Of a DNA stretch of 64,000 bases, positions 27,158 through 35,269 are shown one piece after another. The stretch's first letter is position 1, and each line of letters begins with the position of its first letter. The position numbers and the translations under genes were made by a program. The stretch comes from NAT127 sp034717695 (lineage in GTDB: Bacteria; Pseudomonadota; Gammaproteobacteria; Pseudomonadales; Porticoccaceae): positions 1-64,000 of the forward strand of contig JAYELS010000075.1 in assembly GCA_034717695.1 (NCBI GenBank), written 5' to 3'. The notes beneath the pieces were generated by a model that had not been told where the DNA came from, did not search any database, and saw only the letters and a program-made list of their open reading frames with translations.

Positions 27158-27192
27158 AAAAAAGCCCCGGGGTTTGGGTCCCGGGGCTTTTT
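27158..27192. terminator. bidirectional rho-independent terminator
   Basis: GCCCCGGG at 27164-27171 pairs with CCCGGGGC at 27180-27187 around an 8-nt loop. It is flanked by an A-run (27158-27163) and a T-run (27188-27192), so it works in both directions. It ends the operon from 11878 and the convergent enoyl-CoA hydratase. Confidence 0.9.
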
Positions 27193-27204
27193 CGCGGGGT
27201 GGAC

Positions 27205-28002
27205 TCAGCGGCCCTTGAAGACGGGCTTGCGCTTTTCCTTGAAGGCGTTGATGGCTTCCTGGTGGTCCTCGGTGATGCAGCAGGCGAGGTTTTCGTAGGC
27301 CATGCCGATGTCCATCATGGAGGCGGCCATCTGGCGCAGGGGGGTGTTGATGGTGGACTTGCTCCAGCGCAGGGACTGGGTGGGCATGCGCGCCAGGCGG
27401 TCGGCGTAGGCGTCCACCTTGGCGTCCAGCTCCTCGGCGGGCACCGCCTCGTGGATCAGCCCCAGCTGCTCGGCCTTCTGGGCGCTGAACAGTTCTCCGG
27501 TGTACAGGTAGTGCTTGGCGCGGCCGTAGCCCATCAGCAGCGGCCACATGATCTGGCCGCCGTCGCCGGTGATCAGCGCCACGTTGTTGTGGGGATCGCC
27601 GAAGCGGGCATGCTCGGCGGCGAAGATGATGTCGCAGAACACCGCCAGGGTGGAGCCGAGCCCGATGGCGTCGCCGTTGACCTTGGCCAGCAGGATCTTG
27701 TCGCATTCGAGGATGCTGGTGATGAAGCGCTTGGCCTCGCGGATCACCCGGTAGAACTCGGTGGGGTTGTCCCGCAGCCACTGCATGTAGGGGATGTCGC
27801 CGCCGGCGCTGAACGCCTTGCCCTTGCCGGAGATGATGACGATATCGCTGTCCGGATCGTCCATCACATCGATGAACACGGTGCTCAGTTCGGTGTGGGC
27901 GTCCATGGCCAGGCTGTTGAGTTTTTCCGGCACATTGATGGTCATGTTGAGAATCCGCCCGCGGCGGGTGAATTCGAAGCATTTGTACTTGTCGAGGCTC
28001 AT
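27205..28002 (-). CDS. enoyl-CoA hydratase/isomerase
   Basis: This 265-residue crotonase-fold protein has oxyanion-hole KAFSAGGDIPYM, VNGDAIGLGSTLAVFCDIIFA and ARFGDPHNNVALITGDGGQ, where Asp replaces the common Glu; that change is seen in isomerases and atypical hydratases. The start ATG at 28002 is preceded by GGAG; an upstream extension lacks family residues. It converges on the terminator at 27158. It is divergent from the CoA ligase at 28262, with two 23-bp repeats between them, so the pair is probably co-regulated. Confidence 0.87.
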   Translation of the reverse strand: MSLDKYKCFEFTRRGRILNMTINVPEKLNSLAMDAHTELSTVFIDVMDDPDSDIVIISGKGKAFSAGGDIPYMQWLRDNPTEFYRVIREAKRFITSILECDKILLAKVNGDAIGLGSTLAVFCDIIFAAEHARFGDPHNNVALITGDGGQIMWPLLMGYGRAKHYLYTGELFSAQKAEQLGLIHEAVPAEELDAKVDAYADRLARMPTQSLRWSKSTINTPLRQMAASMMDIGMAYENLACCITEDHQEAINAFKEKRKPVFKGR

Positions 28003-28110
28003 GGCAACTCCGTGAAGGCGGTGTGAAGTGGTGCAGGGCATGGCTCGCGGCGGTTCTCGCAAGCCCGCGATCCCAGTTTGGACGCCCGGGGGCGGCCGGC
28101 GGTGGGGATA

Positions 28111-28133
28111 ATAACTGACATATAGTCATTTAT
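28111..28133. promoter_or_regulatory. 23-bp repeat A, candidate operator
   Basis: ATAACTGACATATAGTCATTTAT contains TGAC-N5-GTCA. Repeat B at 28190-28212 matches the first nine bases and keeps the ATA and TCA core and the TTAT end. The copies are 79 bp apart in the divergent spacer. A TetR- or MarR-type protein encoded elsewhere is a reasonable guess. Confidence 0.5.
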
Positions 28134-28189
28134 CAACGACCCTTTTGCTCCCCTCCGCAGCCTCGGCCGGGGGGTTGTGCTGACCGCAA

Positions 28190-28212
28190 ATAACTGACTA
28201 AATATCACTTAT
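28190..28212. promoter_or_regulatory. 23-bp repeat B, candidate operator
   Basis: This second, less symmetrical copy of the repeat at 28111 lies 50 bp before the CoA-ligase start. It overlaps an AT-rich segment that probably holds that gene's promoter. Confidence 0.5.
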
Positions 28213-28261
28213 TTGTTCCGCGACCCACGCCTTTCATCAGTATCACCATCACAGGACTGTC

Positions 28262-29791
28262 ATGAGCACGCATATTCAGGCTTCAACCCTCTGGGCACTT
28301 GTCGAGCAACGGGCCGCGCGGAGTCCCGATCAGACCTTGCTGATCGACGCCATCAGTGATCGCCGGCTGACTTTTGCCGAGTGCCGCGACAGCGCCCTGC
28401 GGCTCGCGGCGGGGCTGTGGCAGCGGGGTATCCGCCCCGGCGATGTGGTGGCCTGGCAGCTGCCCACCCGCATCGACACGGTGTTGCTGACCCTGGCCCT
28501 GGCGCGCCTTGGGGTGGTGCAAAACCCCATCCTGCACCTCTACCGGGAGCGGGAGCTGGGGGAGCTGGTGCGCCAGAGCCAGCCCTCGCTGCTGGTGATT
28601 CCCGGCAGCGAGCCGGCCTGCGATTACCCCGCCATGGCGGCGAGGGCCTGCCCGGATGTACCCCAGCTGGTGCTCGCGGGGGAGCTGCCCGACGGCGATC
28701 CGGCGCTGCTGCCGGCGGCCCCCGGGGAAGGCGCGTCGGTGCGCTGGATCTACTGCACCTCCGGCACCACCTCGGGCCCCAAGGCGGCCCGCCACAGCGA
28801 CACCTCGGTGATGGCCGGCGGCTACACCCTCGGCCAGGCCATGGGGGTCGAGGAGGGGGACCGGGGCAGCATCGCCTACCCCTTTGCCCATATCGGCGGT
28901 GTCATGTATCTCACCATGGTGCTGGCGGCGGGGATGTCGGCGGTGCTGCTGGAAAAGTTCGTGCCCGCCGAGGCGGTGGCGGCCTACCGGCGGCTGGGGG
29001 TCACCCACGCCGGGGGCAGCACCGCCCACTACCAGGCCTTTCTCGCCGAGCAGCGCAAAAATCCCGGTGAGAAGGTCATCCCCACCCTCAAGGTGCTGTC
29101 CGCCGGTGGCGCCGCCAAGCCCCCGGAGCTGGTGTACCAGCTGCAACAGGAAATCGGCTGCAAGGTACTGCACGCCTACGGCATGACCGAGGCGCCCCTG
29201 GTGGCCCACTGCACCTGGGACGACAGCGACGAGGAACTGGCCAACACCGACGGCCGCGCCGTGGCCAATATGGAGATTCGCATCGTCCGCGACGACGGCG
29301 GCGACGCTACCCCGGGGGAGAGTGGCGAGGTGTGGATTCGCGGCCGCGCCCTGTGCCAGGGGTACCTGGATGCCGGCCAGACCGCCGCCGCGTTCACCGC
29401 CGACGGCTACTACCGCACCGGCGACCTGGGGGTGCTGCGCCGGAGCGGCCACCTTGCCATCACCGGGCGCATCAAGGACATCATCATCCGCAAGGGCGAG
29501 AACATTTCCGCCCGGGAGATCGAGGACATTCTCTTCACCCACCCCAAGGTGGCCAACGTGGCGGTGATCGGCCTGCCGGACCCGGACAGCGGCGAGCGGG
29601 TGTGCGCGGTGATCGAGGCCCACCCGGACCATCCGCCATTGAGCTTCGCCGAAATGGCGGCGTTTCTGAAGGACCAGGGCCTGATGCGTCAGAAGATCCC
29701 CGAGCAGCTGGAGATCATCGACGCGCTGCCCCGCAACCAGGCCCTCAACAAGGTGCTGAAGTACAAGCTGCGGGAGATGTTTGCCCGCTGA
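28262..29791 (+). CDS. AMP-forming acyl-CoA synthetase, cyclohexanecarboxylate-CoA ligase-like
   Basis: This 509-residue ANL-family ligase has CTSGTTSGPKAARHS (P-loop), YGMTEAP (A5 motif), YYRTGDLGVLRRSGHLAITGRIKDIIIRKG (hinge and A8) and a catalytic-Lys region RNQALNKVLKYK. The RKGENISAREIEDIL segment is common in FadD- and cyclohexane-carboxylate-type ligases. ATG 28262 has a weak upstream site (CACAGGACT). The divergent operator repeats suggest induction together with the hydratase at 27205. It is monocistronic or loosely linked to the kinase at 29916, 124 bp away. Confidence 0.9.
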   Translation: MSTHIQASTLWALVEQRAARSPDQTLLIDAISDRRLTFAECRDSALRLAAGLWQRGIRPGDVVAWQLPTRIDTVLLTLALARLGVVQNPILHLYRERELGELVRQSQPSLLVIPGSEPACDYPAMAARACPDVPQLVLAGELPDGDPALLPAAPGEGASVRWIYCTSGTTSGPKAARHSDTSVMAGGYTLGQAMGVEEGDRGSIAYPFAHIGGVMYLTMVLAAGMSAVLLEKFVPAEAVAAYRRLGVTHAGGSTAHYQAFLAEQRKNPGEKVIPTLKVLSAGGAAKPPELVYQLQQEIGCKVLHAYGMTEAPLVAHCTWDDSDEELANTDGRAVANMEIRIVRDDGGDATPGESGEVWIRGRALCQGYLDAGQTAAAFTADGYYRTGDLGVLRRSGHLAITGRIKDIIIRKGENISAREIEDILFTHPKVANVAVIGLPDPDSGERVCAVIEAHPDHPPLSFAEMAAFLKDQGLMRQKIPEQLEIIDALPRNQALNKVLKYKLREMFAR

Positions 29792-29808
29792 GGGCCAGAT
29801 CCCCTGTC

Positions 29809-29830
29809 CGGGCCGGCCGCTGCCGGCCCG
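29809..29830. terminator. GC-rich 9-bp hairpin after the CoA ligase
   Basis: CGGGCCGGC (29809-29817) and GCCGGCCCG (29822-29830) pair perfectly around a 4-nt loop, 18 bases after the stop. There is no T-run, so it is either an attenuator or a Rho-independent-like pause. A second small palindrome, ACCACTTTGTGGT, is at 29849-29861. Confidence 0.4.
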
Positions 29831-29915
29831 GGCCGCGTTCAAACCCCCACCACTTTGTGGTTAACTTGCCCCCTTCGCGCAACAGCGATTCCCATAAAAA
29901 CACCAGGGGCAAGCC

Positions 29916-31034
29916 ATGAGCAATCCGGACACCGACACCACCCACGCCCGCCTGCGGCAATGGCTGGCGGACACCCTCGCCGCCCCGGGGCTCAGCCTCT
30001 CCCCCTTGCTGGCCCCGGGGGGCGCGGGGTTTTCCGCCGAAATGTTTTTCACCACCGCCCGCTACCCCGGCCCCAGCGGCCCCGTGGAGCGGGAGCTGGT
30101 GGTGCGCCGCCAGATCTTCGGCCACGACCTCCTGAAGGACGCCGACCTTCGCCACCAGTGGCGGGTGATGGACGCCTTCGCCAGGCATACCGACATCCGG
30201 GTGCCGCCGCTGGTGGGCATCGAGATGGACCACGCCGTGCTCGGCGCGCCCTTCCTGGTGATGGAGCGGGTGCCGGGGCGCATTGTTTCCCAGAATCCCA
30301 ACTACAACCGGGCCGGCTGGCTCGCTGACCTGCCCCTCGCCGAGCGCCACCGGGTGTGGAAGGTCGGCATCGAGAACATGGCGGACATCCATCGGGTGGA
30401 TTGGCGCCAGGGATTCGAGTTTCTCCACGATCCGGGCAAGGGCCAGCCCGGCCTCGACCAGTATCTGGCGAACCTCGGCGACTGGCTCGACTGGGCTCGC
30501 GCCGGCCGCCCCTGGCCGGTGCTCGAAGCCGCCATGGCCCACCTGCGGGACAATCGGCCGGCCAACCCCGCCGTCAACGTGCTGTGGGGCGATCCGATAC
30601 CCGCCAATACCCTGTTCGACGACCAGGGCAACGTGGTTGCCACCATCGACTGGGAGATGGCGGCCCTGGGGCCCGGGGAGATCGACCTCGCCTGGTGGCT
30701 CTTTTTCGACAACCTCTTCAGCGCCGGCTTCGGCGTGCCGCGCCTTGAGGGCCTGCCGAGCCGGGAGGAAAGCATCGCCATCTATGAGGCTCGGGTGGGT
30801 CGCAAGGTCGGCGACATGCACTACTACGATGTGCTCTCGACCCTGCGCATGGCCATCGTCTCCGCCCGCCAGGTGGACCGCCAGATCGCCCTGGGCAACC
30901 TCGCCGCCGACAACAGCGCCCACGTCAACAACCCCACCGCCGCCCACCTGGCAACCCTGATCGGTGCCCCCGTGCCAGCGGTGGGGGAGGATTTCCACCA
31001 GCTGATGGCGGTGCTGATGAAGGCCAAGCACTGA
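29916..31034 (+). CDS. APH-fold phosphotransferase (ACAD10/11 N-domain-like)
   Basis: This 372-residue kinase-fold protein has an ATP-site segment ERELVVRRQIFG, a helical region (VMERVPGRIVSQNPNY) and the catalytic loop VLWGDPIPANTLFD, in which the usual His of HGD is Trp but the Asp and Asn are kept. The metal-binding Asp is in TIDWEMAALGPGEIDLAWW. Such proteins in lipid operons resemble the kinase part of eukaryotic ACAD10/11, which phosphorylates 4-hydroxyacyl-CoAs. An antibiotic-resistance role is unlikely. It lies next to a CoA ligase and a reductase, which fits hydroxy-acid metabolism. Confidence 0.82.
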   Translation: MSNPDTDTTHARLRQWLADTLAAPGLSLSPLLAPGGAGFSAEMFFTTARYPGPSGPVERELVVRRQIFGHDLLKDADLRHQWRVMDAFARHTDIRVPPLVGIEMDHAVLGAPFLVMERVPGRIVSQNPNYNRAGWLADLPLAERHRVWKVGIENMADIHRVDWRQGFEFLHDPGKGQPGLDQYLANLGDWLDWARAGRPWPVLEAAMAHLRDNRPANPAVNVLWGDPIPANTLFDDQGNVVATIDWEMAALGPGEIDLAWWLFFDNLFSAGFGVPRLEGLPSREESIAIYEARVGRKVGDMHYYDVLSTLRMAIVSARQVDRQIALGNLAADNSAHVNNPTAAHLATLIGAPVPAVGEDFHQLMAVLMKAKH

Positions 31035-31040
31035 GTTCCC

Positions 31041-31059
31041 GGGGCCGCCCGGCGGCCCC
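31041..31059. terminator. GC-rich 8-bp hairpin
   Basis: GGGGCCGC (31041-31048) pairs with GCGGCCCC (31052-31059) around CCG, in the 64-bp gap after the kinase gene. No T-run follows, so its role is uncertain. Confidence 0.35.
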
Positions 31060-31098
31060 CCAGCATTCCAGACATCAAACCCCGAGGAGCAGACCACC

Positions 31099-32022
31099 AT
31101 GCGCGCCGCCGTGATCGCCGAAAAAAATGCCCACCCTGACGTTCGAGACTTTCCCGCCCCCGAGGCCCGGGAGGGCGCCCTGCTCATCGACGTGACCGCC
31201 GGGGCCATCGGGCCCACCGACCTGATGCGCGCCGCCGGGTTCTTTGGCCCTGTCAACGGCCCCCTGGTGGCGGCGGGTGAGGGCACTGGCCGCCTCGCGG
31301 ACGGCCGCCGGGTCTACTTCGGCCACGCCGTGCACCCCTGGGGCGCCTGGGCGGAAAAAACCCTGGTGCCCGAGGCGGAAGTGTGGCCCATCCCCGAGGG
31401 GCTCGACGATATTGAGGCCCTGTGCCTCGGGCTCTCGGGCATCGGCGCCATCATTCCCCTGGAGGAGGCCCGCATCCAGCCCGGGGAGGGGGTGCTGATC
31501 CTCGGCGCCACCGGCCCCCTGGGGCAGATCGCCCTGCAGGTGGCGCGGGTGCTGGGGGCCGGCCGGGTAGTGGCCGCCGCGCGCAGCGCCACCGCCCTGC
31601 AACGGCTGAAGGATCGCGGCCTCGCCGACGCCACCGTGCAACTCGGCGCCGGGGACGATCTCGCCGCCCTCAAGGCCGAGGCGGGGAGCGGCTACAACGT
31701 GGTGCTCGACACCATCTACGGCCCGCCGGCGGAAAACGCCATGCGCGCCACCGCCCCCGGGGCGCGGATGATGAGCATTGGCGTCGGCGCCGGCACCACC
31801 GTCAGCCTTACCCTCGGGGAGTTGGTGATGCGCAGCCATGTGGGGGTTGGCACCGGCCAGCGCCCGGCGGCGGAACGCCGCGCCGCCTGGGAGCGGGTGT
31901 GCGCCATGGCCATGGCCCACGGCTTTCAGGTGGATACCCGGGTGTTTTCCCTCGACGAGGCGCCGAGCGCCTGGCAGGCCCAGGCCGGCAGCCCCCATGG
32001 CAAGGTGATCGTCAGGCCCTGA
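31099..32022 (+). CDS. medium-chain dehydrogenase/reductase, quinone-oxidoreductase-like
   Basis: This 307-residue MDR protein has an N-terminal GroES-like domain and a Rossmann domain with LGATGPLGQIALQVARVLGA. The structural and catalytic zinc cysteines are absent, so it belongs to the zinc-independent NADPH-dependent enone/quinone reductase group. It might reduce an alpha,beta-unsaturated ketone or enoyl-CoA. ATG 31099 is preceded by CGAGGAGCAGACC, a good ribosome site. It converges with the secreted SnoaL-type gene, with an 18-bp gap. Confidence 0.82.
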   Translation: MRAAVIAEKNAHPDVRDFPAPEAREGALLIDVTAGAIGPTDLMRAAGFFGPVNGPLVAAGEGTGRLADGRRVYFGHAVHPWGAWAEKTLVPEAEVWPIPEGLDDIEALCLGLSGIGAIIPLEEARIQPGEGVLILGATGPLGQIALQVARVLGAGRVVAAARSATALQRLKDRGLADATVQLGAGDDLAALKAEAGSGYNVVLDTIYGPPAENAMRATAPGARMMSIGVGAGTTVSLTLGELVMRSHVGVGTGQRPAAERRAAWERVCAMAMAHGFQVDTRVFSLDEAPSAWQAQAGSPHGKVIVRP

Positions 32023-32032
32023 CGGCGAGTGC

Positions 32033-32053
32033 GCCGCCCCTCAGGGGGGCGGC
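32033..32053. terminator. hairpin between convergent genes
   Basis: GCCGCCCC (32033-32040) pairs with GGGGCGGC (32046-32053) around TCAGG. It overlaps the last codons of the minus-strand gene and follows the reductase stop. It is GC-rich without T-runs. Confidence 0.4.
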
Positions 32054-33270
32054 AGGGGTTTCCAGCGGGCCAGGTCGAGGAAGGGGTTGCGGCCCTGGAA
32101 GGTCTCGTCGATCCAGGGCAGGTTGGAGCGCCGGGCCCGCGTCAGTGGGGCCACCGGTGTTTTCCCCCAGTCCGCCCAGCGCCCCAGCACCACCCACAGG
32201 TGGTGGGTGTCGAGGTACTCCCGGGTCTGCACGATGCCGCCGTCGCGGATCACATGGATGCAGCAGTGCCAGTTGTGGTAGACGGTGCCGTCATCGAGCC
32301 GGGCGAAGATCTCCAACTCCTCGAATACCGAATCCCCCTCCGCCACCGCCTCGCTCACCCACACCTCGATGGGGGAGGCCAGGTGCGCCACCAGGGGCGC
32401 GTAGAGCTCCTCCAGGGGCAGGTGGTCCCAGCCGAGGGGCCCCTCCCCGGCGATGAAGTGGCGAAACCCCGGCCCGTGGCAGCGGTCCACGGCGGCGCTG
32501 TCGTTGCGGGCGCGGGCCTCGTGGAGGGCGGCGACCAGGGCCCTGTTGGCGGCGGGATCGCCGGCGGCACCCCGGGGCGCGGCGGCGGTCGGCCGGGGAT
32601 CCCGCCATTGTTGGGGCGGGAGGCTGTAGCGCCGGGCGATGGGAAACGCCTCTTCCCGCCCGTTGTCGTCCCTCTCGCTCCGGGGCGGCCCCATGGGCAC
32701 CCAGCGCCGGCGCGGGCCGGTCGGCGGGGCCAGGGCCTTCCAGGGGGCGGCCTGGCCGAGCACCACGAAGGCGTAGTGGCTGTCGAGATACTCCCGCACC
32801 CGCACCACCTCGCCGTCGACGAACTGCTTAATCCAGCAGTACTGGTTGTTGTAGAGGGTGCCGTCGGCGCCGTGGAAGAAGGTTTCCCATTCCTCCACCA
32901 CCGCGTCCCCCGCGGCGATCATCGGCCCGTAGGCGGTGAATCCCGGGGATACCGTCTGGGCATGCCAGGGGGCGATGGCGGCGATGGTGGCCTCCGGCTG
33001 GTCGACGCCCCCCGGGGGTGCCTGGGCGGACAGCACGGTGGAGGGGTCGGCCTTGGGGGGCGGGGACTGGTCCCGGGCTCCGGGCAGGGTGGCGGGCAGG
33101 GCCTCCCGCTGTGCCGCCCGGTAGCGCTCCCTAAGCAGGCGTTTGTTGCGTTCCGTGGTGGATTCCCCGGTATTGGTGATGTCCGCGGCCTGCCCGGGGG
33201 CGGCGGCGAGCAGTGGCAGGGCGGCCCCGCCGAGGAGGGTGGCCTTGAGCAGCTGGCGACGCTTGATCAT
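32041..33270 (-). CDS. exported protein with two SnoaL/NTF2-like domains
   Basis: This 409-residue protein starts with a Tat-like signal (KRRQLLK followed by a hydrophobic stretch and AQA-type cleavage, APGQAA). Two homologous modules follow, at about residues 75-175 and 265-365. Each ends with the same element: REYLDSHYAFVVLGQAAPW and REYLDTHHLWVVLGRWADW. This is the SnoaL/NTF2 fold used by polyketide cyclases and steroid isomerases. A Pro/Arg-rich linker joins them. The ATG at 33270 fits the signal peptide; a longer frame does not. No partner gene is obvious. Folded export through Tat would suit a soluble periplasmic enzyme or binding protein. Confidence 0.75.
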   Translation of the reverse strand: MIKRRQLLKATLLGGAALPLLAAAPGQAADITNTGESTTERNKRLLRERYRAAQREALPATLPGARDQSPPPKADPSTVLSAQAPPGGVDQPEATIAAIAPWHAQTVSPGFTAYGPMIAAGDAVVEEWETFFHGADGTLYNNQYCWIKQFVDGEVVRVREYLDSHYAFVVLGQAAPWKALAPPTGPRRRWVPMGPPRSERDDNGREEAFPIARRYSLPPQQWRDPRPTAAAPRGAAGDPAANRALVAALHEARARNDSAAVDRCHGPGFRHFIAGEGPLGWDHLPLEELYAPLVAHLASPIEVWVSEAVAEGDSVFEELEIFARLDDGTVYHNWHCCIHVIRDGGIVQTREYLDTHHLWVVLGRWADWGKTPVAPLTRARRSNLPWIDETFQGRNPFLDLARWKPLPPP

Positions 33271-33550
33271 GATGGTTATTCCGCGATGGCCCGGGCCCAG
33301 TGTGCGGCCCCGGGCGCTGCCGGGCAAGAGGGGCTCGCCACCCGAGGCCGGGGTATTTTTTTGCCTACAGTGGCCGGGGTAATGGCCGGAATTGGCCCCG
33401 TACCCCTGTGGACTTGGGCGGTGCAGGCGCGCAATAATGCGCCTGTCTTGATTTGCGACGGCGCATCAGTCGCCAGGTCGCCGGGATGCACAGCGGCACT
33501 GTCGGCCAGGCACCGGGCCGGCAACAACAATAAACACACAGGAAAATCCC
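33271..33550. promoter_or_regulatory. divergent intergenic region with a hairpin
   Basis: This 280-bp spacer separates the exported SnoaL protein from the membrane-protein set. CAGGCGC (33424-33430) pairs with GCGCCTG (33439-33445) around GCAATAAT. A run of seven T at about 33357 and this AT-rich loop are the only low-GC points. I see no gene here. The plus-strand gene has an AGGAAA ribosome site near 33540. Confidence 0.35.
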
Positions 33551-34243
33551 ATGAACAAGAAAGCACAACTGGTCTGTCTGTGGAGCGCGGCCCTGATGGG
33601 CCTGCTCGTCACCATCGGCTGGTGGCCCGTGGCCGGGTTCGTGCCGCCTCCGCCCCCCAGCTGGAGCGCCGCCGAGACCGCCGCGTTCTTCGCCGCCAAC
33701 ACCAACGGCATCCGCACCGGCCTGTTGCTGATGCTCGCCGGCGTCGGGTTTTTCATCCCCTTCATCGCCCTCATTTCCATGCAGATGCGGCGCATGGAGC
33801 ACACCCCGCCGGTGCTCGCCTACACCCAGCTGCTGGGGGGCTCCATGAGCGTGATGATCATTCTGGTGCCGATCATGCTGTGGACCACCGCCGCGTTCCG
33901 CCCCGAGCGCGTCGATGTGGAGATCACCCAGATGCTCAACGACGCCGCCTGGCTGATCGTCGCCATGACCTTTGCCCCCGGCATCATGCAGAACCTCTCC
34001 ATCGGCCTTGCGGTGCTGTGGGACAAGGGCGCCAAGCGAGTCTTCCCCCGCTGGGTGGCCTATGTGAATTTCTGGATGGCCCTCGGCTTTTTGCCCGCCG
34101 GCCTCATGACCTACTTCAAGACCGGCCCCTTCGCCTGGAACGGCATCCTCGCCTTCTGGCTCCCCCTGGTGGCCTTCGCCATCTGGTTCAACGTGATGTT
34201 CATCGCCCTGCAAAAGGCGATCAAGGAACAGCAGGAAGCCTGA
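33551..34243 (+). CDS. six-helix integral membrane protein of unknown function
   Basis: This 230-residue protein has about six hydrophobic helices (roughly 8-30, 56-78, 92-112, 130-152, 165-186 and 196-218) and a Pro-rich loop after the first (FVPPPPPSW). I do not recognise a catalytic motif. It sits 11 bp before a NorE/CoxIII-like gene and a NorF/CoxIV-like gene, so it may be an accessory subunit of a heme-copper-type complex whose catalytic subunits are elsewhere. It could instead be an independent transporter-like protein. Confidence 0.7.
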   Translation: MNKKAQLVCLWSAALMGLLVTIGWWPVAGFVPPPPPSWSAAETAAFFAANTNGIRTGLLLMLAGVGFFIPFIALISMQMRRMEHTPPVLAYTQLLGGSMSVMIILVPIMLWTTAAFRPERVDVEITQMLNDAAWLIVAMTFAPGIMQNLSIGLAVLWDKGAKRVFPRWVAYVNFWMALGFLPAGLMTYFKTGPFAWNGILAFWLPLVAFAIWFNVMFIALQKAIKEQQEA

Positions 34244-34254
34244 CGGGAGGAATG

Positions 34255-34857
34255 ATGTCCGGACTTGAACTGACCGCCGATACCCCCGTGGCGGGGCGGC
34301 GCGCCGAGCGTCATATGCCCGGCGAGGAAGGGGTGTGGGTATTCATCCTTGGTGACATGACGGTGTTCGCGCTGTTCTTCGCCGTCTTTGCCTGGTACCG
34401 GGGCGTCGATCCGGCGCTGTTCACCGCCTCCCAGCAGACCCTCAACGCCGGCTATGGGCTGTTCAATACCTGCCTGTTGCTCACCAGTTCGTGGTTCGTG
34501 GTGCTGGCGATGAATGCCGCGCGCCGCCACCTCAACAACCAGGCCGCGCTGTTGCTGGTGCTGGCGTTTCTCTGCGGCCTGGGCTTCTCCCTGGTGAAGT
34601 TCCTGGAGTACGGCGAGAAGATCGCCGCCGGCCTCGTGCCCACCACCAATAACTTCTACATGTTCTATTACATTCTCACCGGGCTGCACTTCGTCCACGT
34701 GGTGATCGGCATGGTGGTGGTGCTGTTCATGGCACACCGCGCCCGGCGCGGCATTCGCGGCGGCGACATGGGTTTCCTCGAAGGGGGCGCCAGCTACTGG
34801 CACATGGTCGATCTGCTGTGGATCGTGCTGTTCCCTTTGATCTACCTGATGAAGTGA
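34255..34857 (+). CDS. cytochrome c oxidase subunit III family protein (NorE-like)
   Basis: This 200-residue membrane protein has the CoxIII/NorE pattern: EEGVWVFILGDMTVFALFF in the first helix, LVKFLEYGEKI in the loop, TGLHFVHVVIGM with its two histidines, and a final ASYWHMVDLLWIVLFPLIYL. It is shorter than full CoxIII (five helices instead of seven), like NorE, which is accessory to nitric oxide reductase. GGGAGG at 34245-34250 serves ATG 34255 (ATG 34252 is too close). The next gene follows after 5 bp. No norCB or coxAB is in the window. Confidence 0.85.
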   Translation: MSGLELTADTPVAGRRAERHMPGEEGVWVFILGDMTVFALFFAVFAWYRGVDPALFTASQQTLNAGYGLFNTCLLLTSSWFVVLAMNAARRHLNNQAALLLVLAFLCGLGFSLVKFLEYGEKIAAGLVPTTNNFYMFYYILTGLHFVHVVIGMVVVLFMAHRARRGIRGGDMGFLEGGASYWHMVDLLWIVLFPLIYLMK

Positions 34858-34862
34858 CCGCC

Positions 34863-35135
34863 ATGGGCCAAGTGATACGTCATTACACCACCTGGATCTG
34901 GCTGCTGCTGGTGGCCCTCACCACCATGTCCTGGGAGCTGGGGGACGGCCAGGCGGCCAGCGCCCTTGCCCCCACCCTGGCGGCGCCTTTGCTGATGCTG
35001 GTGGCCTTCTTCAAGGTGCGCCTGGTGGGCCTGCACTTCATGGAGCTGCGCACCGCGCCCCTGCCCCTGCGCCTGCTGTTCGAGGCCTGGGTGGTCGTTG
35101 CCTGCGGCGCCATTCTGGTGATTTACCTCCAGTAG
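34863..35135 (+). CDS. cytochrome c oxidase subunit IV / NorF-like small membrane protein
   Basis: This 90-residue protein has three hydrophobic helices and the family stretch FFKVRLVGLHFMELR typical of prokaryotic CoxIV/NorF. It starts at ATG 34863, 5 bp after the NorE-like stop. In known systems NorE and NorF improve nitric-oxide-reductase or oxidase activity. Here the set is an orphan, which limits any functional claim. Confidence 0.8.
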   Translation: MGQVIRHYTTWIWLLLVALTTMSWELGDGQAASALAPTLAAPLLMLVAFFKVRLVGLHFMELRTAPLPLRLLFEAWVVVACGAILVIYLQ

Positions 35136-35269
35136 ACGGCCTTTTCCCGCAAGCGGTGGAATCTGGCGACGGGCGGTTTGCCGCCCCCCGGCCTGCTGCC
35201 GCGGCGGGATTCATACTCCTCGCGGGGCGTTGGAGTGGCCAACGGATGTCGGCGTTGATGGGAGGGACG

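Noticed and set aside
33424..33445. A rho-independent terminator
   Set aside because: The 7-bp stem has an AT-rich loop but stands in a divergent promoter region and is not followed by a T-run.
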